NCBI GenBank assembly: GCA_037179385.1
Contig: CM074189.1
Coordinates: forward strand, 25,729,648-25,793,647
Direction of reading: 5' to 3'
DNA: 64,000 nucleotides
Source of the DNA: Holothuria scabra
Taxonomy: Eukaryota; Echinodermata; Holothuroidea; Aspidochirotida; Holothuriidae
In this document: positions 52,576 through 62,839 of the stretch, one piece after another
Layout: each line of letters opens with the position of its first letter
Numbering within the stretch: the stretch's first letter is position 1
The notes under the pieces: model-generated
Told to the model about the DNA's origin: nothing
Seen by the model: the letters and a program-made list of their open reading frames with translations, nothing else
Databases searched by the model: none
Program-made: the position numbers and the translations under genes

Positions 52576-52990
52576 ATGACTTTGAATTGTAGCTTCACAA
52601 TACAGCGCGATAAACACGTGCCAAAGTCGAGTATAATTTCTCATACCAATAAGGGCAAGTCTATTGCCGATGTAGTGGAGATTAAAAGACCGTTACAAAG
52701 AAATTTGTTGGTAATTGGCTCTACAATTTGTATCTTAAATTCACATTGTTCGAATTTAGGACCAATTAACTGTGGTGTTCAACAAGGGTGTGCAATAAGG
52801 ACCGCACATGTTTTTCTTTATATAAATGATATATAGGAAAAAAAAAACTTGTAGTATTTTATCTTTTAGTTTGTCTGCTGATGAAATTAGGCTTTTCTTC
52901 CGTCATTCTAATTTACATGTGCACATGGAATTGCTGAAATAGACAACAAGAAATTAAGAAATGTTTCTGCCTCGTTCAGGGATAATAGCT
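52576..52990 (+). mobile_element. Decayed LINE RT core, right duplication copy
   Basis: Reads NLGPINCGVQQGCAIRTAHV and LYINDI (the GVPQG...L..LYINDI block) and then a degenerate active-site region in another frame. Counterpart of 4200-4640. Confidence 0.65.
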
Positions 52991-53014
52991 GTCATATTAA
53001 TACTGATAAGACCA

Positions 53015-53329
53015 TCCGTTCGTGTTAACACCTAGGTGTCCGTAAATTTGACAACTTTGAAGTAATTGTATCTAACTTGTATATCTAGAAGGGCGCCCCA
53101 TCGAAAAACGGTGTAGAAACGTTAAGGTGAAACTTATATTTCGCCCCATTTTTCCCCCTAAGGTCGACTTTACAACAACAACTTCCCCCTTAAGTATATA
53201 CATATATATACATATAAATATATATATACACATACATATATATGTATATACATATATATATGTATATATATATATATATGTTTATACACATATTTGTATA
53301 TACATATATATATATGTATATATATGTAT

Positions 53330-53360
<31 letters not shown>

Positions 53361-53363
53361 GAT

Positions 53364-53400
<37 letters not shown>

Positions 53401-53500
53401 TCTATATATATATATATATATAGTAGGTCGAAGTTGGTAGATCGAAGTTAGAATGGGTAGGTCGAAAGTGCTGCAGTAATAAATTCGATCATGAATTTTA
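53015..53500. mobile_element. Composite repeat: A-block, (TA)n, GGTCGAAA block
   Basis: 53015-53195 matches the 26975-27245 arm (TAGGTGTCCGTAAATTTG, GAAACTTATATTTCGCCCC). A 220-bp TA/CA/TG-rich tract (53195-53421) follows, then TAGGTCGAAG and ATTCGATCATGAATTT, also present at 25818-25833. The order is the same as at 25510-25830. Confidence 0.65.
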
Positions 53501-53614
53501 TATTTTATATTTTATTTCATATTTTAAATATATATATATATATTGAAAATATTGAAAAGGTTGCAATAAGTTCTGAAAACATAGCTTTACAGAACAGTTT
53601 CGTAAGGTCCAATT

Positions 53615-54968
53615 TGAACTCGAACATGCTAATTTTGTTGTAAGCAATGCTACATCACTTGATTATTAAGGGCTTAATCAATTCAAGTTCTTCTAAAACT
53701 AAATTTACCATTGTTTCCTATACCTGTAAACATGAAAACACAATTCTTAAGTTCAATTAAGCTTTTATCTTTTTCCATACCTAATTAATGAACGACTGTA
53801 TTGTGTCACTCTAAAACCTTGAAAATTATATTTATGGAATTTTTTGAATATGTCGAATATACTGCCAAGACAAATACTTCTGAAATCTCAATCAAGTAAT
53901 TTCTTTATATGACATCTGTTACTTGAAAAACACGGGACTTGCTTAATAACGGTCATCAACTTTCACTTAAAATAAAAGGGCGGTTTCGGTCATTTTGTTA
54001 TATCGTTTATTAGTGTAACTCACTTTAGTGGCAATAGAAAAACAAGTAAATAGTTTCCTTAAACAAAAAATCATACTCAACTAAGTAAAAATTTATGTTA
54101 TATAACACGATGTGTTTTCAAACTTGACGACAAAAGACATGAGGAAAATTTCCAAAAAATCTGGTACATATACAACTTTCTTATCATTGGGGATGTTTGC
54201 AAAATCTCTATGTTAAATTTTGTAACTCAAGTATAACTTATACCTTCTTTTTGCAGATTTAGCGTTTCTGATATATTTGTAAGACATTTAGGGCTGAAAA
54301 AAAGTTTTTCAGTCTAGACCACAGTTTACTATTTATCTGTTTGCATTCAGGTGTAAAGTATGAGTAACTGACACATGATGCTCTTTGTTAACTTTTCAAA
54401 CACAAATGGTTTAAAGACTGTAAACTATATGTTCACTTCCACCATCTTTGAAAGACTATTTAAAATCTTAGGAGTTATTCTTAACGGAAGAACATTTTTC
54501 GAACCCTAGAGTGTATTAACAAACATATTTTGGGGGGTTTCAGTAAACGATATGGCTTAGAAGAAACCCATACACAAGCTTTACGTCTACTGCACGCTGA
54601 CTTTGACCATATACCGCCCTCACATAGCTGATTCTCATTGCGTCTTCGTTGTTGTTCGATGATTGTTTTTGCTCAATTGAACTTGGAACAGAGTAGCCGG
54701 AATGCAAATCAGTTTGTTGATCTGTTCTATTATTCTGGGAAACTTCAGCTTTGGAAATATGTTTCAAACAAAATTAACACAAGGAAATTTTTATTACAAC
54801 AACGTTAGAACACCGAATAGGTAGCCACACTCTGTGCTGGTGGAAAATGCTTGTATTCTTTTAGTTTCAAATACTGTCCTGGGGGATCAAAATAACGAAA
54901 CTAATCAAGTAAATCGATTATTTCGTTATCATTCTTACGTTGTGTGTGGTGTCTCCCGTTCTTGGACG
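53615..54968. repeat. Conserved 5' flank of Ig-receptor gene 2
   Basis: Aligns with 8475-9797 throughout. It contains the probable promoter and 5' UTR of gene 2. No core promoter element is distinguishable. Confidence 0.65.
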
Positions 54969-55287
54969 ATGATATTTAACTTCGTTGAACGTATTTTTGT
55001 CTACGGTCTGATTTGTGTTCACGCAAGTTATGCAGAATTTGGCAGGAACAATTTTGTGAAGAAAATCAACGATTCCGTAGAGTTTGACTGTTTCGTAAAA
55101 GAACATCAGATCAAAGATATAATTTGGACCAAAGACAATTCAACCATAACTAAGGGAGAGGTAGACTTTTCTCACTTATTTTATAACACCACTATATACA
55201 TTCCAACCATACATCGTGAAGACGAAGGCTTGTATTCTTGTTTTTTCCTTGGACAATTAATTGAAAGGTATTGTTTGAGAGTGGAAG
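54969..55287 (+). CDS. Gene 2 exon 1: signal peptide and Ig domain 1
   Basis: Encodes the signal peptide and an Ig domain with EFDCFVKE, DIIWTKD and DEGLYSCFF. The donor is GAAG|GTAAGC, as in gene 1. Sequons NDS, NST and NTT are present. Confidence 0.85.
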
Positions 55288-57635
55288 GTAAGCTCATTAA
55301 CCAGATAGACAAAGTAAATAATATCAACAAAAATTCATTTGACATTTCAAATGAAGCAATCATGTTATTATTGTAAAAAAAATGCAACGTTTTTGTGTAA
55401 GTTCATTTCTGTCACATATATTCTGGTGTGTTAACATGTTATTATCCTTTGGATAAATTTTTGTAGAAGTGTGACAGAATGTCGTTGGTATAAGATGAGC
55501 CAAATTCAACAAATAAAGTGTTTATGGCTAAAACCAAAATATTTTTTTCAATTGAAAAACAGTTCCTCCTGAAATATCAATATACGTGGACAGCAATCAT
55601 CAACAAGGCGTATTATGGGCAAAACGGGGAGCCTTCATGAACTTTAAATGTGTGGCCGTGGGTGCTATACCTTTTGTGAACATAACCTGGAGTTTCAAAG
55701 ATATTACGTACATCAGTTTCGGACCAAACCAAACAACAGTACAGGATGACGACGGTTCTTTTACTACTAATTCCTCTGTTTCTTTTATGGTCACTAAGAA
55801 TGTTTATTTCATCGAATGTATTAGTGTTGGACAAAATACTTCCTCCCAAGCTGCATCAATCAACATTTCAAGCTACGGTAATTGTTTCTTATTTTGTCCC
55901 CTATAATATTGCCCACACTTCGATTATAAATAGATTTCAAAGATAACTTTAAGGGAAATATTACGTTAATTGTGATCGGGAAAATTTCACGTGTTTGAAA
56001 CCATTCTTAAAACACGGAGCAGCAAACTATTCAAAATAAGAAAGAACAAGGCCTTCTTTTTGCGAAGTAAGTTCTCTGCAAACTTGATTTGTTGTTCAAA
56101 AAGACATTTCTTCTAGACTTTTAAAACTTCAATCTTAGTAATGAAACTTCCCCAACTCTTCTTTAACAAATTTATTTGAGAAAATCAAGCTGTTGCTAGT
56201 GTTTATGGATGAGACTTAAAAGGTGTAATAATGAGTGGATTTATTTTCTTTGAATTCATCGCTGTAATATTTTAAAGTCAATTTTCCCTTTAACAATTTA
56301 ACTTGCATGATTTATTCATTCTTCAGATATGTATCTTGTGATTGACGGGTCCAGGGTTGAAAGAGAAATTGCATTATTTTATACTGGCATGCTGATTATA
56401 AGTTGCATATTTGAAGTCTTTCCTCTTACCCTCGTCAATTTAAAATGGATATCGAACAGTGACTCACACTTTGAAAGTAATATTAGTAGTATCTGTACGC
56501 AACAGGAATGCATTCACGTCGCAAACTACAAAATTCTTCGAATGACAAAAGACATCGATGTGTCATGCATCAGCTTTGGAAACGACCTCCCTGAGAACTT
56601 TTCTTCATCCATAGCTGTCCACCTTTACGGTATGTTGTGATAATATAGCTCATTATCGGATATCTTTTTGAATCACGACAGTCGCCTTTTCTTTGTATGT
56701 TTTTAAGGGGAATAACGTTGATCTTTTAGCCTTTGGTTATTTCTCACAACAGAAGTTCCAAAACATCAATGCATCTTTAGTTGTGTTATTTCGTTCTAAA
56801 CTACATTTTATGACATAATGGAACAGTAAAGCATGTCTACTTGTTGACAACAGCTATATCGAGAACATTTAATTTGCATAATATGGAAAAATAAGTGACA
56901 AGACTTCAGCAGCGTAACCTGCTTTCTGCTCTCTTCTTTAGTGGTACCTTCCATCCATATTACGCTCAACGGAAAGAACTTAACGAGCCCGTTAAGAGCT
57001 TCAACTAACACCATATACAATTTTCAGTGCATTGCTTTTGGGTCCAAGCCTACTGTAAAACTTGGTTGGAAGGTTGATGACACATTGCAGAAGGAACGGA
57101 AAACATTTCAAAGACCGAATGAATTCAACGAATACAGCTATGATTCTAGTATAAACTTGACTCTTAACTTCTCTAGTTTCAGGACCAGTATTTCTTGTTT
57201 TATCGAATCACCGCCTTTACCAGAGCTTGATTTAAGTGCCACTTTGAACATACTAACAGATGGACAAACAGGTGGTAGGCGTGCAATTTCCAATTCAGTA
57301 TATTCAGTTTATTTTATTTCTCTTTTCATTTTACACTTTTAAAGATATTTTTGGACAAAACTTTGAAATATGCTGTCGGGTATCTGTACGTGTGATGATT
57401 ATCTCGAAGAGTCCAATTATTTAGCAGCATAATGTTTTGAGTGCCTGAACTTCCAAACTTCATTGAAAGTTTGACCTATGGCATCCAAATTAAGTTCATT
57501 GAAATTCCTGTATTGTTAAAGCATTATTTTTTTTTTTTGTTTTTGGTCCAGATGAATGGAAAATTTTACTCTTGGTGGTTTTACTAGTGCCTATTATTCT
57601 AGGCCTCCCGCCGGTACTTTGGCTGAAACTTAAAG
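54969..57635 (+). CDS. Ig-domain receptor, gene 2 (exons 1-5 in window; 3' part beyond)
   Basis: Paralogue of gene 1 with five recognised exons: 54969-55287, 55563-55877, 56327-56629, 56942-57271 and 57552-57635. All have GT-AG borders and phase 1 junctions. The start ATG at 54969 opens MIFNFVERIFVYGLICV and a signal-peptide end at SYA. Four Ig domains and a transmembrane helix (ILLLVVLLVPIILGL) follow. Domain 2 and its intron borders are the most conserved against gene 1. No stop or frameshift interrupts the ectodomain, so the gene is probably functional. Its kinase-like exons are not in the window, because intron 5 has been enlarged by Penelope-like insertions. Whether gene 2 also encodes a pseudokinase is unknown. 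Confidence 0.85.
55563..55877 (+). CDS. Gene 2 exon 2: Ig domain 2
   Basis: 315 nt, identical in length to gene 1. Core residues are FKCVAVGAIPFVNITWSFKD and FIECISVG. The donor is TACG|GTAATT. Confidence 0.87.
56327..56629 (+). CDS. Gene 2 exon 3: Ig domain 3
   Basis: 303 nt, the same length as gene 1. Core residues are IISCIFEV, LKWISNSD and VSCISFGN. The donor is TACG|GTATGT. Confidence 0.87.
56942..57271 (+). CDS. Gene 2 exon 4: Ig domain 4
   Basis: 330 nt, one codon shorter than gene 1. Core residues are FQCIAFGSKP, LGWKVDD and ISCFIESPP. The donor is ACAG|GTGGTA. Confidence 0.85.
57552..57635 (+). CDS. Gene 2 exon 5: transmembrane segment
   Basis: The acceptor is TTGGTCCAG and the donor AAAG|GTACCG. 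It encodes DEWKILLLVVLLVPIILGL followed by PPVLWLKLK. It is three codons shorter than the gene 1 exon, and a (TA)n tract starts about 25 bp into the intron. Confidence 0.83.
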
Positions 57636-57657
57636 GTACCGATAAACGATTAACCAT

Positions 57658-57738
57658 ATGTATACATATATATATATATATATGTATGTATTAATATATA
57701 TATATATATATTTATACATATATATATATTTATTTATT

Positions 57739-57769
<31 letters not shown>

Positions 57770-57794
57770 ATATTTATTTATTCATATATATATA

Positions 57795-57837
<43 letters not shown>

Positions 57838-57839
57838 TA

Positions 57840-57871
<32 letters not shown>

Positions 57872-57905
57872 ATTTATTTATATATATATATATATATATT
57901 ATTTA
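57658..57905. repeat. (TA)n/(TATT)n microsatellite
   Basis: About 250 bp of TA and TATTTA repeats at the left edge of the Penelope-like insertion. Confidence 0.95.
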
Positions 57906-57987
57906 AGGTCGAAATGCTGCGGAGCACTGTTGAAATGTGTAGGTCGAAAAGAGGTAGTAAAAAGTGCTTAAAAGTTTGCGGAAAACT

Positions 57988-58023
57988 CCACGACGTTTCG
58001 GGTATAAACCCTTCATCAGGTGG
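57988..58023 (-). ncRNA. Hammerhead ribozyme (Penelope-type minimal form)
   Basis: On the minus strand CCAC is followed by CTGATGA, a stem II GGGT-TTAT-ACCC, the core GAAA, then CGTC and GTGG. CCAC/GTGG forms stem I, and CTGATGA and GAAA are the invariant core boxes. The stem III sequence ACGT is too short to fold alone and is self-complementary. This is the arrangement described for Penelope-like hammerheads that act as dimers. All core bases are intact. Confidence 0.85.
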
Positions 58024-58338
58024 CAAAAACCAAACTGAACAACTAACAGTTACAATTGGATACGACAAACATCAAATCCGAAGCGATTCCTGTAAAAACA
58101 GAACCGGACGAAAGTGATAGTCAGGTAACATGAATGCGAAGGATAAGACACAAATCAAAAAAGAAAAATAGCGTCCTGGATGCAAAAGTGCATGTAAAAA
58201 TCGAACATGGTCGGAAAAAAGGGGAAAGAAGTAAACAAAAACTAGGACCGGCAAAAAAATAAGGCCTACACAGTAAAAAACGAGCACGAACGGGTAAGTG
58301 TAAAAGGAGTAAAAACTAGCTCACAAAAGGGGTGAATA

Positions 58339-59244
58339 TTACAAAAGGTCAATTCTTACGTTAAGGCCGTGTGGAGCGAGAGTACCTAGCCTCATGATCA
58401 GTCGGTTTTCAGCACTAAGGCGGTTACGATCGGAGCCTCGGTTCATTACAGCTGCCGTAACGGTTAAATGCTGTATTGAACAAGGTGAAGTGGGATTGAA
58501 ATGTGCAGCCACCGGGTATCCATGGAGATTCTGTTTAATGGACCTAAGATGCTCGGTGACTCGATCCGGGAGGCTCCGCTTGGTCTCTCCCACATACAAC
58601 GAGTAACATCTCCCACAAGCTAAAATATAAACTACATTAGAGGAAATGCAGGAGGATCTTTGTTTGGCAATTAAGCTATTGCCGTTGGGGCCTAAAATGT
58701 TGACGAGGTCGTGTTTGCCAACAACTGGACATGTATTACACCTCGGACGGTTACATGGAAAGGTACCAGCCGTGTCGTCGAAAGAATTTTGTGGGTGGGA
58801 AGCCCGAACACAATGGTTGGCTATATTTTTCTCAACTCTAAAAGCAGTGATTGGGGGTTCCGGGAAAACATGACGGGTTGAGGGGTCTTGTCGGAGCAAC
58901 TCTACATTTTTGTGGACAGCGTGTAAAATAGGACGGACCGAAGGGTGATAAGAAATAACTAAAGGAATACGTAGATTGATACCAGATTTGCTCTTTTTCT
59001 CCAAGGCTTCCTCTCTGCTGGTTCCTTGAATACTACGAAGGGCATTAGAGAGGATTTTTGCAGGGTACTGGAGTTTTTCAAAAAAGGACGAAATTTCTTC
59101 AGAGGCAGTAGATAAGTCAGAATCCTCCGAACAATTCGTCTGGCTCGCAAGAGCTGCTAATAACCCTTTATCGTTGTGCTCCGATTGGGGCATATCTGCG
59201 AGCCTCGGGAGTGGGCGGAAAAGCGGACGTAGCCCGCCCCGCAT
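58339..59244 (-). CDS. Penelope-like GIY-YIG endonuclease domain (301 codons)
   Basis: C-terminal part of a Penelope-like polyprotein. A cysteine cluster, [14 protein letters not shown], is followed by [20 protein letters not shown], the GIY-YIG core (VYI...YVG) with the downstream R in LPDRVTEH and a later N/E-containing segment ([13 protein letters not shown]). The frame is open over 301 codons. The Met at 59244 is not a natural start, because the RT lies upstream in other frames. Confidence 0.85.
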   Translation of the reverse strand: MRGGLRPLFRPLPRLADMPQSEHNDKGLLAALASQTNCSEDSDLSTASEEISSFFEKLQYPAKILSNALRSIQGTSREEALEKKSKSGINLRIPLVISYHPSVRPILHAVHKNVELLRQDPSTRHVFPEPPITAFRVEKNIANHCVRASHPQNSFDDTAGTFPCNRPRCNTCPVVGKHDLVNILGPNGNSLIAKQRSSCISSNVVYILACGRCYSLYVGETKRSLPDRVTEHLRSIKQNLHGYPVAAHFNPTSPCSIQHLTVTAAVMNRGSDRNRLSAENRLIMRLGTLAPHGLNVRIDLL

Positions 59245-59279
59245 CGGCTTCCGTAGGCCATTGACCCTGTGACCTTAAA

Positions 59280-59989
59280 CTATCGTCTCTCACGTTGTTG
59301 TGGCCGAATTTTCGGGTAGCTACTCGCAGTTTCGAGCTCCGCGTGAAACAGTAAAGATGGGTGACAGCCGAGCTCTCCGCATGGGTCCAAAAGGACCCAA
59401 ACAACGGTAAAGGGATAGGGGATAGATTTAGGGCAAGATTTGGGGTGGTTGGAAGGGTACAAAAGGTAGTTATGCGAGTCGGATGGCTTAAAGTGTAGGT
59501 TAGAGGTAATTGTACAGTTGTTGATGGACAGTTTAAGGTCGAGAAAAACAACAGATGAGTCCGAGATACAATGGGTAAATTTCAAAAAGGGGCAAAAGGA
59601 ATTAACAAAGTCGATAAAAGTTTCTAAATCACGACGGGATCCAGTGGCAACTCCTACAATATCATCAATATGCCTTTTGTAAAGTAAAGGTCGTGGTCCG
59701 GTATACTGAGGAAAAGTTGTTCTTCAAAGTGACCCATGGTCAAACAGGCAACAGAGGGACCCATTTTGGTTTCCATGGCCACTCCTTTAACTTGACGGAA
59801 AAAACGCCTATTAAACTGAAAACAATTTTGCGTGAGAACAAGTTCCGTTAAACGTAGGAAGGTGTCAGTCGGTATTAGAGGATCACGCCGTTTTCCTAGG
59901 TAGTAACGGATAGCTGTTAATGCAGCATTATGAGTAATGGACGTGTAGAGGCTGGACACATCCATGGTGAATAAAAGATGTTCCCGCAA
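59280..59989 (-). pseudogene. Penelope-like reverse transcriptase, frameshifted
   Basis: The first frame (59989-59654) reads [20 protein letters not shown] (the RT block with the first catalytic Asp) and GVAMETKMGPSVACLTMGHF. A shift near 59690 leads into KRHIDDIVGVATGSRRDLE (the Y/H-IDD catalytic block) and [15 protein letters not shown], continuing to 59280. Catalytic aspartates are kept, but the frame is broken and the N-terminus is missing, so it is inactive. Confidence 0.8.
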
Positions 59990-60025
59990 TTTTCAGGAAA
60001 CTCAAAGTCACGAATAAGTCTCAAC

Positions 60026-60039
60026 AAATGTACGTATAT

Positions 60040-60088
<49 letters not shown>

Positions 60089-60103
60089 AATATAAATAAA
60101 TAA

Positions 60104-60181
<78 letters not shown>

Positions 60182-60215
60182 TCATATATTTATTTAAATA
60201 TTTATTTATATATAG
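60026..60215. repeat. (TA)n microsatellite between inverted Penelope copies
   Basis: About 190 bp, mostly TA with TAAATAAATA interruptions, forming the centre of the head-to-head arrangement. Confidence 0.95.
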
Positions 60216-60398
60216 TATGTCGAAATGCTGCGGAGCACTGGTGAAATGTGTAGGGCATTTGTCGACCTTAAACTGTCCATCAACAACAGTACAATTACCT
60301 CTAACCAACACTTTAAGCCAACCGACTCGCATAACTACCTTCTGTACCCTTCCAACCACCCCAGGTCTTGCACTAAGTCTATCCCTTATTAGCAGCTC

Positions 60399-61211
60399 TT
60401 GCGAGCCAGACGAATTTGTTCGGAAGATTCTGACTTCCCTACTGCCTCGGAAGAAATTTTGTCCTTTTTGGAAAAACGCCAGTACCCTGCAAAAATCATC
60501 TTTAATGCCCTACGCAGAATTAAAGGAACCAGCAGAGAGGAAGCCTTGGAGATAAAGAGCAAATCTGGCACCAATCTACGTATTCCTTTAGTTATTTCTT
60601 ATCACCATTCGGTCAGTCCTATTTTACACGCTGTCCACAAAAATGTAGAGTTGCTCCGACAAGACCCCTCAACCCGTCATGTTTTCCCGGAACCCCCAAT
60701 CACTGCTTCAAGAGTTGAGAAAAATTTAGCCAACCATTTAGTTCGGGCTTCCCACCGACAAACTTCTTTCGACGACACGGCTGGTACCTTTCCATGTAAC
60801 CGTCCGAGGTGTAATACATGTCCAGTTGTTGGCAAACACGACCTCGTCAACATTTCAGGCCCCAACGGAAATAGCTTTATTGTCAAACAAAGATTCTCCT
60901 GCATTTCCTCTAATGTAGTTTATATTTTAGCTTGTGGGAGATGTTACTCGTTGTATGTGGGAGAGACCAAGCGGAGCCTCCCGGATCGAGTCACCGAGCA
61001 CCTTAGGTCCATCAAACAGAATCTCCATGGATACCCGGTGGCTGCCCATTTTAATCCCACTTCACCTTGTTCTATACAGCATTTAACCGTTACGGCAGCT
61101 GTAATGTGCCGAGGCTCCGATCGTGACCGCCTTAGTGCTGAAAACCGACTGATCATGAGGCTTGGTACTCTCGCTCCACACGGCCTTAACGTTAGAATTG
61201 ACCTTTTGTAA
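60399..61211 (+). CDS. Penelope-like GIY-YIG endonuclease domain, plus copy (270 codons)
   Basis: The same protein segment as 58339-59244 with few changes: [42 protein letters not shown] and [13 protein letters not shown] are all kept. The frame is open, but the upstream RT is mostly deleted. Confidence 0.85.
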   Translation: MRARRICSEDSDFPTASEEILSFLEKRQYPAKIIFNALRRIKGTSREEALEIKSKSGTNLRIPLVISYHHSVSPILHAVHKNVELLRQDPSTRHVFPEPPITASRVEKNLANHLVRASHRQTSFDDTAGTFPCNRPRCNTCPVVGKHDLVNISGPNGNSFIVKQRFSCISSNVVYILACGRCYSLYVGETKRSLPDRVTEHLRSIKQNLHGYPVAAHFNPTSPCSIQHLTVTAAVMCRGSDRDRLSAENRLIMRLGTLAPHGLNVRIDLL

Positions 61212-61530
61212 TATTCACCCCTTTTGTGAGCTAGTTTTTACTCCTTTTTCACTTACCGGTTCGTGCTCTTTTTTAACTGTGTAGCCCTTATTATTATTAT
61301 CTTTTCCGGACCTAGTTTTTGTCTACTTTTTTCCCCTTTTTTCGACCATATTCGATTTGTACGTGCACTTTTGCATCCATAACGCTCTTTTTCTTTTTTG
61401 ATTTGTTTCATCCTTCGCACTCATGTTTTCTGACAGTCACTTTCGTCCGGTTCTGTTTTAACAGCGATCGCTTCGGATTTGATATTTGTCGTGTCCAATT
61501 GTTACTGCTGGTTGTTCAATTTGCTTTTTG

Positions 61531-61566
61531 CCACCTGATGAAGGGTTTATACCCAAAACGTCGTGG
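61531..61566 (+). ncRNA. Hammerhead ribozyme copy with mutated core
   Basis: Same layout as 57988-58023: CCAC, CTGATGA, GGGT-TTAT-ACCC, then AAAA in place of GAAA, CGTC, GTGG. The changed G is the core guanine (G12), which family knowledge assigns a direct catalytic role. This copy is predicted to be inactive. Confidence 0.8.
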
Positions 61567-61625
61567 AGTTTTCCGCAAACTTTTAAGCACTTTTTACTAC
61601 CTCTTTTAGACCTATTTATATTATA

Positions 61626-61672
61626 TGTATATATATATATATATATATATTTACATATATATATATATATTA
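61626..61672. repeat. (TA)n microsatellite
   Basis: Short TA tract closing the Penelope-like block on the right. Confidence 0.9.
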
Positions 61673-61744
61673 AAAGAAAAATGCAATTAACATCAGAAAT
61701 TAAAATCAATAACGATATTGTACTGGATGAACCCATTTGAACCA

Positions 61745-61985
61745 TAGATTGTTATTTGCTTACTTGAACTAAAAGGTTTCTTCTTGCCAATTTGAACTGT
61801 AAGATTTCTATTTGACTGTTTGGGCGTTAAGACTTCTGTTTGCTTATTTGAACCATGACATTTTCTTGCCTATTTAAACTGTGAGATTTCTATTTCCTTA
61901 TTGAACTGCGATATCTCTATTTGCTTGTTTGAACAATGAGATTTCTGTTTGCTTTTTTTGAACTTTAAGATTTCTTTTTGCGCTT
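61745..61985. repeat. ~30-bp minisatellite, gene 2 copy
   Basis: Degenerate units such as TTGAACTGTAAGATTTCTAT and TTGAACAATGAGATTTCTGT, matching 12790-13040 in gene 1. It marks resumption of duplicated intron 5 after the Penelope-like insertions. Confidence 0.75.
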
Positions 61986-62289
61986 TTGCATTGCCGTCGC
62001 CAGGGGGGTGCGTAGGGTGAGATCGCACCCCCTCCAGACCAGCCCGTCCCCCGAAAATTGGGGGAGGGGCGACTGGGCCGGGTGTGGAGAATTTTTGAAA
62101 ATGCGGTCGGAATTGTGTATGGAACGGCCAAACGGCAATCTTTACTACGTTTTCAATACTTCTAGACGATCATGTGGCGAAGTGTCAGCTCGTAGTCGAT
62201 CTCGCAAGTATCTTCGAGAGGTCTATCACTATTCGCCTCTGTGAATCCGGAGCTGCATTTCTATCAGTCATTTCCGCTCATCCTTTCTC

Positions 62290-62830
62290 CCAGCCTAGGC
62301 TTTTAGTCAGTGGCGGAGCTGGGGATTTCGGTCAGAGGGCGCGAAAATGGTCTGCAGGGGCGCTTCGAAGGAGTTAATATCCTAAGCCTCAGTACGATTG
62401 AAGCCACGGCTTTTCCATGGCCATTTCCATTTGATTTGCTGCACATGGTAGAAGACTGCCGTTTCTCTTCAGCAAGTTTTTCTATTTAAACATGTTTAAA
62501 TTTTCTATCCATGGGCCTATGCAGAAGAACATTCGGGGGGAGGGGACACAGTTCTTTTAGGGGAAAAGCTCGGCGCCACCATGAGTTGGCGCGGAGCGCA
62601 AGAAAAGTTTGGCCCAAGACGCCTCTCAGATCGTTGGAATGCTATTCTATAGCCTATTTACCGCATATAAATAAGGAAAACACCGAGTGAAATGTTGGGA
62701 GATGTTGATGTTAATTTTTCTTCGCCTTTTTCTTTATGTTTTCTTCGTTTTTTCAGTTTTTTTTTATTTTCAAGGGGAGGACTAGTTCCCCCCTTGCCCC
62801 CTATGCGTACGCCCATGTTTCTATGATCCC
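62290..62830. mobile_element. Dispersed repeat with CAGTGGCGGA end and GGCGCCACC hairpin
   Basis: CAGTGGCGGAGCTGGGG near 62310, a GGCGCCACCATGAGTTGGCG hairpin near 62571, CCTCTCAGATCG...TGGAATGC, and a right side ending CCCCTATGCGTACGCCCATG near 62800. Member of the family at 6322, 15780 and 28440. Confidence 0.5.
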
Positions 62831-62839
62831 TCTATTTAA

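Larger units (their letters stand above)
50500..53005. repeat. Right copy of the segmental duplication, U2/LINE block
   Basis: Matches 2085-4640 in order from TTGGTTCAGCTTCGACTTT onward, with numerous substitutions and small indels. It is truncated at about 53005 by a composite (TA)n repeat. Confidence 0.8.
57906..60025 (-). mobile_element. Penelope-like retroelement, minus-strand copy
   Basis: On the minus strand the order is RT fragment (about 59990-59280), zinc-finger/GIY-YIG endonuclease (59244-58339), 3' region, then a hammerhead ribozyme motif (57988-58023) and GGTCGAAA at the end next to (TA)n. The 5' part of the RT is missing at about 60025. RT plus GIY-YIG is diagnostic of endonuclease-bearing Penelope-like elements. 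Confidence 0.88.
60217..61620 (+). mobile_element. Penelope-like retroelement, plus-strand copy with internal deletion
   Basis: It begins with GTCGAAATGCTGCGGAGCAC, also present in + orientation at 57909-57928. It jumps into late RT sequence ([20 protein letters not shown]), then after a deletion to [18 protein letters not shown], the endonuclease frame and a mutated hammerhead at 61531-61566. It is nearly identical to the minus copy over the endonuclease, so both derive from one recent family. Confidence 0.85.
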
